64,000 bases of DNA from Neobacillus sp. FSL H8-0543 (GTDB lineage Bacteria > Bacillota > Bacilli > Bacillales > Cytobacillaceae). A program made the position numbers and the translations under genes. The notes beneath the pieces were generated by a model that saw nothing but the letters and a program-made list of their open reading frames with translations, ran no database searches and had not been told where the DNA came from. The stretch covers positions 220,001-284,000 of the forward strand of contig NZ_CP151943.1 in assembly GCF_038592905.1 (NCBI RefSeq). Direction: 5' to 3'. This document shows positions 10,045 to 18,306 of this stretch, in pieces; position 1 is the stretch's first letter; every line of letters starts with the position of its first letter.

Positions 10045-10503
10045 TTAATTCAGCAGGGAGTCTCCAAGGTACCTCTGGATGGCTGCTTTTAGCTCAGCGA
10101 CACCTTCTAATGTAATAGAAGAAACTTGAAAAATATCACTTTTAGTGACTACCTGTTTTAATAATTGGTTTGCCCGTTCAAGATTCGCATCAGGATGATC
10201 AATTTTTGTAATCACTCCTACTGGGATAAGCGGAAATCCTTGTGAAAAATTTGGCGGAAGCATCTGATAATGTTTCGTTGCATCTTGGATAACAAGCAAT
10301 ACCTTTGCCTCCAACGATGTGGCCATTAAGGAACGGTAGAACATTGGATTTTCACTGTATTCACCTGGCGTATCAATAATCCAATCCACATAATGGAGGG
10401 CTTGTGTCTTCGTTGCGGGAGTAAGATCCTCAAGTAACCGTTTCGTTAAAGTCGACTTTCCAGAACCAATCGGACCAATCAGCATAACTTTACCTTTTTT
10501 CAT
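10045..10503 (-). CDS. eutP: EutP/PduV-like small GTPase
   Basis: A 152-residue Ras-like GTPase of the EutP/PduV family associated with microcompartments. The P-loop is GPIGSGKST at residues 9-17; the G3 motif is DTPGEY and G4 is TKID. Homologues have been linked to compartment positioning or to acetate/propionate kinase activity; the role is not settled. The gene overlaps the end of eutS by four bases. Confidence 0.9.
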   Translation of the reverse strand: MKKGKVMLIGPIGSGKSTLTKRLLEDLTPATKTQALHYVDWIIDTPGEYSENPMFYRSLMATSLEAKVLLVIQDATKHYQMLPPNFSQGFPLIPVGVITKIDHPDANLERANQLLKQVVTKSDIFQVSSITLEGVAELKAAIQRYLGDSLLN

Positions 10504-10838
10504 GAGCGCGTAATCTCTGCCAGTTCAAATTTCAGATTTTTACTTAAAAATTGGTTGATCGCTTGAATCGCCATATCTACATTAGAAACCGTCCCGCAAA
10601 TGACCAATGATCCCGTAAAACGATCCAAGTAACCGATATCCACATCAGCTGCTTTCGAAGCAATGTCAGCCGCAATAATCGAAGTTTCTGTTGGTGTTAA
10701 TGTTAAGATTCCAATCGCCCCTGCCTGACTGAGTCCAAGCTTTGAATACAATACTTCATCAGGATTAGCAATAATATGAGCCAATGTCAGCTGTTTCCCT
10801 GGTACATATTCTTGAATAACCCGCTGTTTTTTCTCCAT
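10500..10838 (-). CDS. eutS: Microcompartment shell protein EutS
   Basis: A permuted BMC-domain shell protein of the EutS/PduU type (about 112 residues). It begins with the family's [18 protein letters not shown] beta-barrel segment and continues with [20 protein letters not shown] and [14 protein letters not shown]. The start at 10838 matches the length of characterised EutS and lies after an AAGGTGAT site about ten bases upstream; the longer frame starting at 10922 would overlap eutN by 65 bases and is not supported. Confidence 0.92.
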   Translation of the reverse strand: MEKKQRVIQEYVPGKQLTLAHIIANPDEVLYSKLGLSQAGAIGILTLTPTETSIIAADIASKAADVDIGYLDRFTGSLVICGTVSNVDMAIQAINQFLSKNLKFELAEITRS

Positions 10839-10857
10839 CAATGTTTTCATCACCTTC

Positions 10858-11130
10858 TTAATGTTCCTCGCCGACTTCCAAAGAATCAACAATTCCAACG
10901 ACCACTGCATCAATCGGAGCATCTTTGTTAAACATCGTTCGAGCAGGACTTCCTCGTGAGATAATTACCCGTTCACCCTGGCCAGCCCCAATCCGGTCTG
11001 CGGCGATAATTGGTTGCCCGATAGACCCGCCCTCCCAAGTAATTGGTTCAATGATTAATAGTTTCAACTGTTTCATTCCATCCTCTTTTTGTGTGCACCA
11101 GATACTCCCGATTACTTTGCCAAGAATCAT
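10858..11130 (-). CDS. eutN: Microcompartment vertex protein EutN (BMC-P)
   Basis: A 90-residue EutN/CcmL-type protein that forms pentamers capping the vertices of the shell. The N-terminus [20 protein letters not shown] and the later [22 protein letters not shown] are typical. It overlaps the preceding gene by four bases and is followed by eutS after 19 bases. Confidence 0.95.
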   Translation of the reverse strand: MILGKVIGSIWCTQKEDGMKQLKLLIIEPITWEGGSIGQPIIAADRIGAGQGERVIISRGSPARTMFNKDAPIDAVVVGIVDSLEVGEEH

Positions 11131-11912
11131 TGCCCAGCCCCCTTGTGATGATGGAGTTTGATCCTTTTTTCATTAATGAAATCCTTCGCCAGTGGTGTGA
11201 TAATGGTTTCCGCATGAATAATAAGTGTTTTTGAATCTAATTGATTCTTGACGAGCCAATCCGATGTTAACACCTTGTCTTGAAAACTTAATGTCACTTG
11301 ACTTACCAATTCACTTGAAAATAATATACTTTTAACTTTTTCATGGAGAAGAGCTTGATTGGAAAAATGTATCCCCATCTCTTTTAGCTTCCCTTTATAA
11401 CTATCAAATTGCTTTCGTAAAGGCGGCGGTAATCCTAAAGCTTTTAGCGTCCTTCGATCGGACCGTTTAATACCTGGTGTATCCTCACCAATAATAATAG
11501 GTTTCTGTAAAACAAGTGCAGCATAAATGATCTCTGCCTTGACCGACCCCTTTAAGCCAGAACAGGCCCGTGCTGCATTATCTAAATCAATTTCCGGAAT
11601 AACAATCGCATCATAATCCATTGGTAGTTCGATAGGAGCTTTTGCATAATCATCGGCTGCAATAATTTGCTTGGCACCCGTCGACTGAATTTGATGTAAT
11701 CCCAGCCATGCCGAGGTTTCCCCATCTAAAAACAAGAGATCAAAATCAATCTGATTGGTTTTTAAATAGATAAATTGGTCAGTAAATGCCTCATTTGCAG
11801 AACTTTCACAAAAAATATATAATACCCTTTTTCTAGTAATATTTTGCATTAGCAATTCCTGTGTGATTCTTTCCACAAGATTTTGGAGCTGTTGGTTATC
11901 CATCTTGCTCAT
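11127..11912 (-). CDS. Uncharacterised eut-operon protein, flavoprotein-like fold suspected
   Basis: A 261-residue protein of unknown function. The first 25 residues form an amphipathic helix (QQLQNLVERITQELLMQNI). The middle looks like alternating strands and helices of a Rossmann/flavoprotein-type fold (RVLYIFCESSANEAF; YDAIVIPEIDLDNAARACSG; KPIIIGEDTPG). The C-terminus carries ITPLAKDFINEKRIKL, which resembles the LTPSAKDFLLDRKI segment of the neighbouring PduL-type enzyme. The gene overlaps both neighbours (4 and 17 bases). From memory, other Firmicute eut operons have an uncharacterised gene in the same place between the pduL-type gene and eutN. It is not EutT: its motifs are absent. Confidence 0.8.
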   Translation of the reverse strand: MSKMDNQQLQNLVERITQELLMQNITRKRVLYIFCESSANEAFTDQFIYLKTNQIDFDLLFLDGETSAWLGLHQIQSTGAKQIIAADDYAKAPIELPMDYDAIVIPEIDLDNAARACSGLKGSVKAEIIYAALVLQKPIIIGEDTPGIKRSDRRTLKALGLPPPLRKQFDSYKGKLKEMGIHFSNQALLHEKVKSILFSSELVSQVTLSFQDKVLTSDWLVKNQLDSKTLIIHAETIITPLAKDFINEKRIKLHHHKGAGQ

Positions 11913-12678
11913 CCCCTAGAATGGTCGAAAATAAACTGCGATTCTTCCCAATCACCCGCACTGTGTCACCAGTATTTACCCCTGATGCATTAGCCTCATC
12001 CATGTCAATATGAAATTCAAGTTGATACTCTTCCTGTACTCTAACAGTCACATCATGAAAAATAACCGGCCGTTTGTTTGATTTGACAATTAAAGAGTCA
12101 CCATTTATAACATCAAAAATCTTTGCATCCGCCTTCGATAGATGAACATGGTTTTTAGCAATAATCAATCCGGTATCAATCGTGACCGATCCAACTGGAC
12201 CAACAATTGTTATTCCAGGTGTTCCCTCAATCAATCCAGAGGGTCTTATTGGCGGATGAACGCCCAAAGTAAAACCATCTGTTTTTGATATCTCGATTTG
12301 TGTATGATTTCGCAACGGCCCTAAAATTCTAACGTTCTGAAGCACTCCTTTTTGACCAACGATCGTTACCGTCTCGTATGCCGCAAATTGCCCAGGCTGT
12401 GATAGCGACCGTAGTACTGTTAACGATGCTCGATCACCAAACAATAGATGAAAATGGTATTCACTTAAATGAGCATGGCGATTGGATACCCCTACTGGAA
12501 TGGTTAACTGAACGGAATTACTCACTACAGCCTTATCTGCTACGATAGGAATTTTTCTATCTAATAAAAAATCTTTTGCCGAAGGTGTTAGCTTATCGCC
12601 TTCCTGTAACGGGAACTCTTTCGGCAGTTTTTGTTTGGACAATAGGCTGCGCAGGCATTTTTCAGTAATGACCGCCAC
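11896..12678 (-). CDS. eutD: PduL-type phosphotransacylase (acetyl-CoA to acetyl-phosphate)
   Basis: A 260-residue zinc-dependent phosphotransacylase of the PduL family, called EutD in Firmicute eut operons. It converts acetyl-CoA and phosphate to acetyl-phosphate, recycling CoA for EutE inside the compartment. Two related halves each carry a metal-binding His motif: VSNRHAHLSE and AKNHVHLSKAD. An N-terminal extension with LTPSAKDFLLDRKIPI precedes the catalytic core. The start codon is GTG with GGAAGGG nine bases upstream. It overlaps the next gene by 17 bases and follows eutM by six. Confidence 0.93.
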   Translation of the reverse strand: MAVITEKCLRSLLSKQKLPKEFPLQEGDKLTPSAKDFLLDRKIPIVADKAVVSNSVQLTIPVGVSNRHAHLSEYHFHLLFGDRASLTVLRSLSQPGQFAAYETVTIVGQKGVLQNVRILGPLRNHTQIEISKTDGFTLGVHPPIRPSGLIEGTPGITIVGPVGSVTIDTGLIIAKNHVHLSKADAKIFDVINGDSLIVKSNKRPVIFHDVTVRVQEEYQLEFHIDMDEANASGVNTGDTVRVIGKNRSLFSTILGDEQDG

Positions 12679-12684
12679 TTAGCT

Positions 12685-12972
12685 TTACCCTTCCAATTTC
12701 GGCAGCATTAACTCAATATCTGAATGTGGCCGTGGAATGACATGCACGGAAATAAGTTCACCAACATTCGATGCCGCTGCCGCTCCTGCGTCCGTTGCTG
12801 CCTTTACCGCTCCAACATCACCGCGTACCATAACCGTAACGAGCCCGCCGCCTACTTGAACTTTTCCGACTAATCGAACATCTGCCGCTTTAACCATTGC
12901 GTCCGCAGCCTCAACCGCACCTACCAACCCTTTCGTTTCAATCATTCCTAATGCCGACGTTTCTCTCGCCAT
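12685..12972 (-). CDS. eutM: Major microcompartment shell protein EutM (BMC-H)
   Basis: A 95-residue single BMC-domain protein that forms the flat hexagonal facets of the shell. It has the canonical start [20 protein letters not shown], the [20 protein letters not shown] core and the [10 protein letters not shown] edge. It is the only BMC-H gene in the window; together with EutL, EutS and EutN it gives a complete minimal shell. Confidence 0.97.
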   Translation of the reverse strand: MARETSALGMIETKGLVGAVEAADAMVKAADVRLVGKVQVGGGLVTVMVRGDVGAVKAATDAGAAAASNVGELISVHVIPRPHSDIELMLPKLEG

Positions 12973-12985
12973 AATCGATAACCTC

Positions 12986-14437
12986 CTAAGTTAATTGACT
13001 AATAACTTGCATCACGATTTTTGTGATTTCTTCTACACTTATTTCTCCCTCGGAACTCTCTAATTCTATCTGTTGTGAATTGTTATCCATTTCACGAATT
13101 CCAAATGCTACTCGTTTGATATTCAATAAATGCTGTGGTCCAATGTTGTCTGTGGTAATGTTGTTGCCATAAGTGCCACAGCCTAATGTCATCGAAGGAA
13201 AGATGCCAGTTGTCGCGCCAATTCCACCAAAGGTCGTACCAGAATTGACGATAACTCGAGATGCTGGTTTCTTTAATGCGAAGGCAAGAATGACCTCGTC
13301 TTCATTTGCATGGATACCAATGGTATGGCCAAGGCCGCCAACCTCTAACAGTTTCATAGATATTTCACAGCCTTCTTGCCAATCCTTCACTGTGTAAAAG
13401 GCTAAAACGGTTGATAGTTTTTCCAGTGAAAAAGGTGCATTTTTTCCAATATCCTCTTCTTCTCCAACAAGAATTTTAGTACCTTCAGGTATACCAATCC
13501 CTGCCAACTCTGCAATCTCTAGTGGAGACCTTCCGACAATTTGAGTGTTCAAGCTATTATTTTTTAATAGAATCCCAGCAACCTTTTCTTTTTCAGCGGG
13601 ATTTAGAAAATAAGCTCCTTTTTTCTGCAACTCTGTTAAAAATCTATCTTTGATTTCTTCATCAACAACAACGGCTTGTTCCGAAGCACAGATTGTTCCA
13701 TAATCAAATGCTTTACTTTCAATTATTTGCCGGGCTGATCTGGTGATATTAGCACTTTTGTGAACATAAACAGGCACATTTCCTGGCCCTACACCGTAGG
13801 CTGGCTTGCCAGAGCTGTATGCAGCCTTGACCATCCCCGGCCCACCCGTTGCTAAGATTAAATTTGTTTTTATATGTGACATTAACTCTCTTGATGCATC
13901 CAAGGAAGAATGTTCTATGCCCTGTACTGCCCCTTCAGGAGCCCCGGCTGCAATAGCAGCGTCATTCATGATTTTTACTGCCTGAAGGGAGCAATTAAGT
14001 GCGGCAGGATGTGGGCTAAAAACAATGGCATTTCTAGCTTTGATTGCAATTAAAGCTTTAAAAATAATTGTCGAGGTTGGATTGGTAGAAGGGATAATAC
14101 CAGCTATCACACCCACTGGCTCAGCAATTTCCCAAACCTTCTTTCCCTCGTCTACCTGAATGATTCCAACAGTTTTCATATCCTTTATCGCATCATGTAC
14201 TCGTTGGGCAGCAAATAAGTTTTTCGTTACCTTATCCTGTACATTACCAAATCCCGTTTCCTCCACTGCTAGTCTAGCTAACATTTCGGCTGCTTTTGCC
14301 GCTTCTTCACTCATATTCCTTACGATAGAATCAATTTCAGCCTGGGAAAGTTGTTCTAAACTTTTTTGTGCAACTGCAGCAAGATGCACTTTATCACGAA
14401 CTTCTTGAATCGATATTAAGTCATTGTCTAGGTTCAT
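12986..14437 (-). CDS. eutE: CoA-acylating acetaldehyde dehydrogenase EutE
   Basis: A 483-residue aldehyde dehydrogenase that oxidises acetaldehyde to acetyl-CoA with NAD. The catalytic Cys is residue 250 in [12 protein letters not shown], and the coenzyme-binding region has [10 protein letters not shown] and [12 protein letters not shown]. Unlike enterobacterial EutE, which has an N-terminal targeting helix, the core starts almost at once and an amphipathic helix ([17 protein letters not shown]) sits at the very C-terminus after an acidic linker. It is the second gene of the operon, 17 bases after eutL. Confidence 0.95.
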   Translation of the reverse strand: MNLDNDLISIQEVRDKVHLAAVAQKSLEQLSQAEIDSIVRNMSEEAAKAAEMLARLAVEETGFGNVQDKVTKNLFAAQRVHDAIKDMKTVGIIQVDEGKKVWEIAEPVGVIAGIIPSTNPTSTIIFKALIAIKARNAIVFSPHPAALNCSLQAVKIMNDAAIAAGAPEGAVQGIEHSSLDASRELMSHIKTNLILATGGPGMVKAAYSSGKPAYGVGPGNVPVYVHKSANITRSARQIIESKAFDYGTICASEQAVVVDEEIKDRFLTELQKKGAYFLNPAEKEKVAGILLKNNSLNTQIVGRSPLEIAELAGIGIPEGTKILVGEEEDIGKNAPFSLEKLSTVLAFYTVKDWQEGCEISMKLLEVGGLGHTIGIHANEDEVILAFALKKPASRVIVNSGTTFGGIGATTGIFPSMTLGCGTYGNNITTDNIGPQHLLNIKRVAFGIREMDNNSQQIELESSEGEISVEEITKIVMQVISQLT

Positions 14438-14454
14438 TGTTAATGTCTTCCCTT

Positions 14455-15111
14455 CTAAAATGAACTATGGGGAGAAAGGGCAATTTTCTTTACCATATTG
14501 GCAAATGCTTCGGCTGCTGCAGCACAAGAGGATTGACTGCCAGTTAGAAGTCCACCTCCAAAGTTTGTTTCTGTTGGCGGACCATAAAATACACAAAGAC
14601 GAACATCCGCCGCTTTCAGGGCAGCATCTAAACCGAGGATTGCTTCTAACGGGGGAGCAATCAAATAAGCTAACGGCTCACCGGGTTTGATTCCGGCTAC
14701 CTTTGATAAATATGTCCCAGTCCTTGAAATAGTGTGGGCATAATAGGCATGATGCGCTTCCTCATCCACCGCATAAAACGTCGGTCCCTCATTGATCATC
14801 TGAACCGCAACTTCTAATCCGCTCTTTACCTCTGACGGAGTTGCCCCGCCTAATATTCCTAAAAATTCACCCGATAATGGACCAGAAGAATGTGCAGCCC
14901 CCGCATAAAAGGATTTCGCATAGATCACCTCTACTGCTGCCATCTTTGTAGCTTCATCTAATGCTGTATATCCGACATCATCACTTGTACTTGTGATAAG
15001 GGCTAAGCTTTTAATAAATGGCGGTACTTGTAGCTGCTCTCTTAAGCCATCATCAACATTAGGTATGATTCTACTCGACAGTGCAAAGGCAGGAATTCGT
15101 TTTATCTCCAC
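14455..15111 (-). CDS. eutL: Microcompartment shell protein EutL (BMC-T)
   Basis: First gene of the operon. A tandem-BMC trimeric shell protein with a gated pore; 218 residues when started at the GTG at 15111, the known EutL length. GGGAGGTGA precedes this GTG by seven bases. The 30 further in-frame codons upstream contain the leader terminator and are not coding. Typical segments are TSTSDDVGYTALDEATK, YAGAAHSSGPLSGE, SRTGTYLSKVAGI and PPTETNFGGGLLTGSQSSC. Confidence 0.94.
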   Translation of the reverse strand: MEIKRIPAFALSSRIIPNVDDGLREQLQVPPFIKSLALITSTSDDVGYTALDEATKMAAVEVIYAKSFYAGAAHSSGPLSGEFLGILGGATPSEVKSGLEVAVQMINEGPTFYAVDEEAHHAYYAHTISRTGTYLSKVAGIKPGEPLAYLIAPPLEAILGLDAALKAADVRLCVFYGPPTETNFGGGLLTGSQSSCAAAAEAFANMVKKIALSPHSSF

Positions 15112-15132
15112 ATACTCACCTCCCTTAAAAAC

Positions 15133-15188
15133 AAAAAAGTGCCATGAATACAGTACTAAACTTAGACTGCATACAAGGCACCTTTGCC
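15133..15188 (-). promoter_or_regulatory. eut leader: intrinsic terminator overlapped by EutV-type hairpin
   Basis: In the eutL leader RNA a 16-base-pair stem with two mismatches (arms 15166-15181 and 15139-15154) is followed by six T residues: an intrinsic terminator only about 20 bases before the eutL start. A short hairpin GGC-AAAGGT-GCC (15177-15188) uses the base of the terminator's first arm, so the two structures exclude each other. Its six-base loop has A at position 1 and G at position 4, the pattern known for EutV (ANTAR) recognition. The expected second hairpin just upstream is not convincing; AGTGAA flanked by TA/TA is the best candidate. Confidence 0.72.
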
Positions 15189-15264
15189 ATCTTCTATTCA
15201 CTTACTAACATCCTATTAACTTTAAATTTTTTTATGACTATATTCTATTGGAGTAGCATTGATT

Positions 15265-15286
15265 CATTTGTTGAGACACTCAAATG
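15265..15286. promoter_or_regulatory. Palindrome in the divergent eutL/SRPBCC intergenic region
   Basis: The sequence contains TTGAGACACTCAA (15271-15283), a perfect 5-3-5 inverted repeat, flanked by CATTTG and CAAATG. It lies between the divergently transcribed eutL and SRPBCC genes and could be an operator; no regulator is assigned. Confidence 0.35.
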
Positions 15287-15319
15287 GTTTTTATCATATA
15301 ATTTGTTTTTAAAGGAGTT

Positions 15320-15348
15320 TTTACTAAAGAAATAGAATAATTTATACT
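15320..15348 (+). promoter_or_regulatory. Putative sigma-A promoter for the SRPBCC gene
   Basis: TTTACT (15320-15325) and TATACT (15343-15348) are spaced by 17 bases and lie about 45 bases before the start codon. Confidence 0.5.
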
Positions 15349-15393
15349 AACTTATTTTTTTGAATATTAAATTAGCTTTGGAGGTGATCCTTG

Positions 15394-15852
15394 ATGAAAC
15401 AATGGTCGAAAGAAATTGAAATAGATTCACCTATCGAAAACGTTTGGGAGCTGTTTGACGGCAGTTTGGAAAAAATGCAAAAGATTATGCCTCAAGTCGT
15501 TAGTAACACACCCGTTAAAGTAACGGAAGAAGGCGTTGGCACTATCTATCGTCAGCAATATAAAGAAGGCAAGCGAATTGAGGAGTATGATGTAAAAACA
15601 CTAGAGTATGTGGATACTCCCGATTATAAGAAAATGAAAGTAGGTTTTACCCTTGCCAACATGTTTGAAATCACGGCATTCTATGAAGTCAAGAAAATAA
15701 ACGAGCAGAAAACTCTATTTAGTTACACAACAACCAATCGTCCCTTAAAAGCGTTCCTCAAGCTATTTCTTCTATTTGGAAGTGACAAGGTAGTAGTTAA
15801 GTTTGTTAACCGTGTGAAAGAGATTGCAGAATCTGAAAATGCGTTAGTTTGA
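15394..15852 (+). CDS. SRPBCC (START-like) family protein
   Basis: A 152-residue protein of the SRPBCC/Polyketide_cyc2 ligand-binding fold: it starts with KEIEIDSPIENVWELFDGS, the usual first strand and helix, and ends in a long C-terminal helix. Such proteins bind hydrophobic ligands; the ligand is unknown. An ideal GGAGGTGATCC site precedes the ATG at 15394; an in-frame TTG one codon earlier is less likely. It is probably co-transcribed with the thioesterase 21 bases downstream. Confidence 0.78.
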   Translation: MKQWSKEIEIDSPIENVWELFDGSLEKMQKIMPQVVSNTPVKVTEEGVGTIYRQQYKEGKRIEEYDVKTLEYVDTPDYKKMKVGFTLANMFEITAFYEVKKINEQKTLFSYTTTNRPLKAFLKLFLLFGSDKVVVKFVNRVKEIAESENALV

Positions 15853-15873
15853 TTCATTTGAGAGGAGAGTACA

Positions 15874-16290
15874 ATGGTAGATTATCGTTTTTCACATCGG
15901 CTAAAGGTTAGGTATTCGGAGATTGATGGACAAAAGATTGTTTTTAATGCCCACTACTTAACATATATCGATGTTGCTGTAAGTGAATATTTCCAATCGC
16001 TTTTGGAGCATGACTTCGGCACTACCTTTGATTTTGTCCTGGCAAAATCAACGTTAGAGTATAAGAGATCCGCCTATCTAAATGATTGGTTAACCATTTG
16101 GTGCAGAATGGATAAGGTGGGCAATAAGAGTATGACGATGAATTTCATGATCACTAGAGAAGATGATGCTGAACCAATTTTGTTAGCCGAGATTATTTAC
16201 GTGAGTGTTGATCCTGAAACCATGTTAACATCGCCAGTTCCAGACTTTGTACGTGAACGTATTGAACAATTCGAATTAGAGCCCAGGTAA
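15874..16290 (+). CDS. Acyl-CoA thioesterase, YbgC/FadM-like hotdog protein
   Basis: A 138-residue single hotdog-fold thioesterase. The signature RYSEIDGQKIVFNAHYLTYID contains the catalytic Asp-containing motif of the 4-hydroxybenzoyl-CoA thioesterase group (here with a one-residue change from the common DxxGHVNN form). It hydrolyses acyl-CoA; chain preference cannot be told. AGAGGAGAG precedes the ATG. It forms a two-gene unit with the SRPBCC gene and ends at a terminator. Confidence 0.85.
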   Translation: MVDYRFSHRLKVRYSEIDGQKIVFNAHYLTYIDVAVSEYFQSLLEHDFGTTFDFVLAKSTLEYKRSAYLNDWLTIWCRMDKVGNKSMTMNFMITREDDAEPILLAEIIYVSVDPETMLTSPVPDFVRERIEQFELEPR

Positions 16291-16303
16291 ATCGAATAAT
16301 AAA

Positions 16304-16337
16304 AATTTCTCATCCATGAGATGAGGAATTTTTTTTG
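16304..16337 (+). terminator. Intrinsic terminator after the thioesterase gene
   Basis: AATTTCTCATC and GATGAGGAATT pair around a five-base loop and are followed by a run of T residues. Confidence 0.75.
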
Positions 16338-16626
16338 TTTGTTCATCATTAACTTATTAGGCTTGAAATCATATTTTAGTTTAAGATTTGCTCTCCTACG
16401 GTATACGAATCAACAATGACTACTTTTCTCTTAAAAAGGAAATTCAGTACAGATTTCGTTTAATTCTTTTATTAGTGCCAGCATTCGTCTTCCTCCAGCC
16501 TATTATCATTCTTTTCATTTGGAACTTTTAACCTTTATATCATTTTTCCAAATCGCCAGCTTAAACATAAAAAAATCAATGTTGGAAATAATAACCTCGG
16601 GTAACCTTGAAAGGATGGGATGGAAA

Positions 16627-17349
16627 ATGTCATTAGAATGGTTTGACAGAGTATGCGGCGAACTGCAAGATCATCTGGAGTCGATTTGTGAAGAGTATGA
16701 CCAGGTTGGTCAAATGTCCATTGAAAGAGCTGCCAAACATCCGAGGATTGAATTTTTCGTTGAAACGGAAGATGTTAACACAGAAGAACTTGATCGTGAC
16801 TATTTTTGCACATTGTTCTTCGATCCACAAAATGAAGAATTTTATATCGATACCTTTGATGTTGACAGTGGACATACGGCAAAAATCATCCTTTCAGACA
16901 TAGAAGATATTATCGATGAGGTGCATGAGAGTCTCCATGACTACATGAACGACGACGATCATTACACGGAGGATGGTCTATATCTCACTTCTGATGCTTT
17001 TTATGAGGATGGAACAGAGGTTGAAGTAGTCTATTCTGATGATGAGGATGATGAATTTCAACAAGTAGGAAGTGATTTCTTTGAGGAGATTGATGTGGAG
17101 TGGTCAACACCTGAGGTTACTGCTTTTAAGCATGAAGATGAGGTAGAAGTGACTTATCAATTTGGAGTAGTACAAGAAACAGGTGATGGCGTTCTTAAAA
17201 GAATCAATCGCATATGGACCACCGATGATGATTTACTTAAAGACGAATCCCATTTTATTTTTAGCAAAGAGGAAGCTAGTACGATCATCGCCATGATTGC
17301 CAGTCATATGGACCAATTAAGTGAGTTTGATTTTGAGGATAGCTTATAA
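16627..17349 (+). CDS. Acidic protein of unknown function
   Basis: A strongly acidic protein of about 240 residues (many Asp/Glu clusters, for example SDDEDDEFQQ and YMNDDDHYTEDG), without signal peptide or membrane segment. I do not recognise a family. The start is placed at the ATG giving MSLEWFDRVCGE, where the well-organised sequence begins; an ATG four codons earlier and a longer frame from 16519 are alternatives. It is a single gene with its own terminator, and the 230 bases before it hold no other gene. Confidence 0.72.
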   Translation: MSLEWFDRVCGELQDHLESICEEYDQVGQMSIERAAKHPRIEFFVETEDVNTEELDRDYFCTLFFDPQNEEFYIDTFDVDSGHTAKIILSDIEDIIDEVHESLHDYMNDDDHYTEDGLYLTSDAFYEDGTEVEVVYSDDEDDEFQQVGSDFFEEIDVEWSTPEVTAFKHEDEVEVTYQFGVVQETGDGVLKRINRIWTTDDDLLKDESHFIFSKEEASTIIAMIASHMDQLSEFDFEDSL

Positions 17350-17357
17350 AAAGAAAC

Positions 17358-17393
17358 AACGAGCACTCCGATAGCTGAGTGCTCGTTACTTTT
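17358..17393 (+). terminator. Intrinsic terminator after the acidic-protein gene
   Basis: AACGAGCACTC and GAGTGCTCGTT form a perfect 11-base-pair stem followed by a T-rich stretch. Confidence 0.85.
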
Positions 17394-17464
17394 GGTATTA
17401 TTCTAAAATAATGTTGGATTAATAGCTTCAGTTTACATAATATTGTTATGGTCTCTTATTTCCA

Positions 17465-18193
17465 TTAATCAACCGTATAGTCAATTTCAATAAGATCCCA
17501 TGCTGTAATAATTCCTAAAGGCGCTTCATTATTGTTACCATTTTCAGTAATGATGACTCCCTCTAACTTCTGTTTTTCTTTATGTGATTTTCCAAAGATA
17601 TTTTCTACTTCAAAAATGTTAACGCTTTTTGGCACAATGTGGACGGGTTGTTCTTTCTCATATATTAAAATATCGCTGACATGTACATCAGCTAAGTTCA
17701 CGGTACTGCTTTCAATATTCTTGGCCAGCCATTTTACAATCGTTCCTGCCGTCAAAAGTCCAATGCATTCTTTGTTTTTATAAATCGGAAATTTAGAATA
17801 ACCGTACTCTCTTATCGCTTTAATTACCTTTAAGATATTGTCATGATAATCGAAGAATTTTACATTTTTCGTAGCAATAGTCAGCGCGTAATTGGGACGA
17901 TTAAATACATGGGCAATTTTCTCAATATGCTCGACCACTTTGGCATTCGGTTCAGCAATATAATAACCAATTTCCATCTTTTCATGGACAATCGCATTTC
18001 GAAGCTTTGCGTATTGTTCAAGGTCCTTTTTAAAGGTTTCAATAATCTGATATTTTTTTGCTCCTACCTTCACTAACACTACGAATCTCTCATCATTTAT
18101 TTGAACAATATCCTTCATGGCATCATGAACTTGATTAAAGGCTACTTCAAATCGTTCAGATAATATCTGTCCATTCTTTTTGACCGGTTTCAT
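17465..18193 (-). CDS. CBS-domain protein with HEPN-like N-terminus
   Basis: A 242-residue protein. Residues about 1-100 are helical and contain KLRNAIVHEK, the R-N-x3-H signature of HEPN domains, which in many defence and toxin systems is an RNase active site. Residues about 105-240 form a pair of CBS motifs (YGYSKFPIYKNKECIGLLT; PLGIITAWDLIEI), which usually bind adenine nucleotides. I infer a nucleotide-sensing protein whose helical domain may act on RNA or merely dimerise. It is a single gene; both neighbours are unrelated. Confidence 0.75.
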   Translation of the reverse strand: MKPVKKNGQILSERFEVAFNQVHDAMKDIVQINDERFVVLVKVGAKKYQIIETFKKDLEQYAKLRNAIVHEKMEIGYYIAEPNAKVVEHIEKIAHVFNRPNYALTIATKNVKFFDYHDNILKVIKAIREYGYSKFPIYKNKECIGLLTAGTIVKWLAKNIESSTVNLADVHVSDILIYEKEQPVHIVPKSVNIFEVENIFGKSHKEKQKLEGVIITENGNNNEAPLGIITAWDLIEIDYTVD

Positions 18194-18267
18194 TTCGCTC
18201 TCCCTACCATTTTTCTTTAATTATATAATCAATATAGAGATAGGGAAATATCAATTTCTGAAATAAT

Positions 18268-18300
18268 AAAAAGGGCAGCAATTACTATGCTCCCCCCTTC
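18268..18300 (-). terminator. Intrinsic terminator after the D,D-carboxypeptidase gene
   Basis: On the minus strand GGGGAGCA pairs with TGCTGCCC (one mismatch) and is followed by TTTTTATT, just after the stop codon at 18307. Confidence 0.65.
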
Positions 18301-18306
18301 CTTGTA

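Noticed and set aside
14455..15201. Longer EutL start at 15201
   Set aside because: The extra 30 codons run through the leader terminator; the GTG at 15111 has the ribosome binding site and the family length.
15112..15390. Cobalamin riboswitch before the eut operon
   Set aside because: The region is short and I see no B12-box-like sequence; the terminator/antiterminator explains the leader.
16519..16626. N-terminal extension of the acidic protein
   Set aside because: The stretch is hydrophobic and A/T-rich, unlike the rest of the protein, and has no ribosome binding site.
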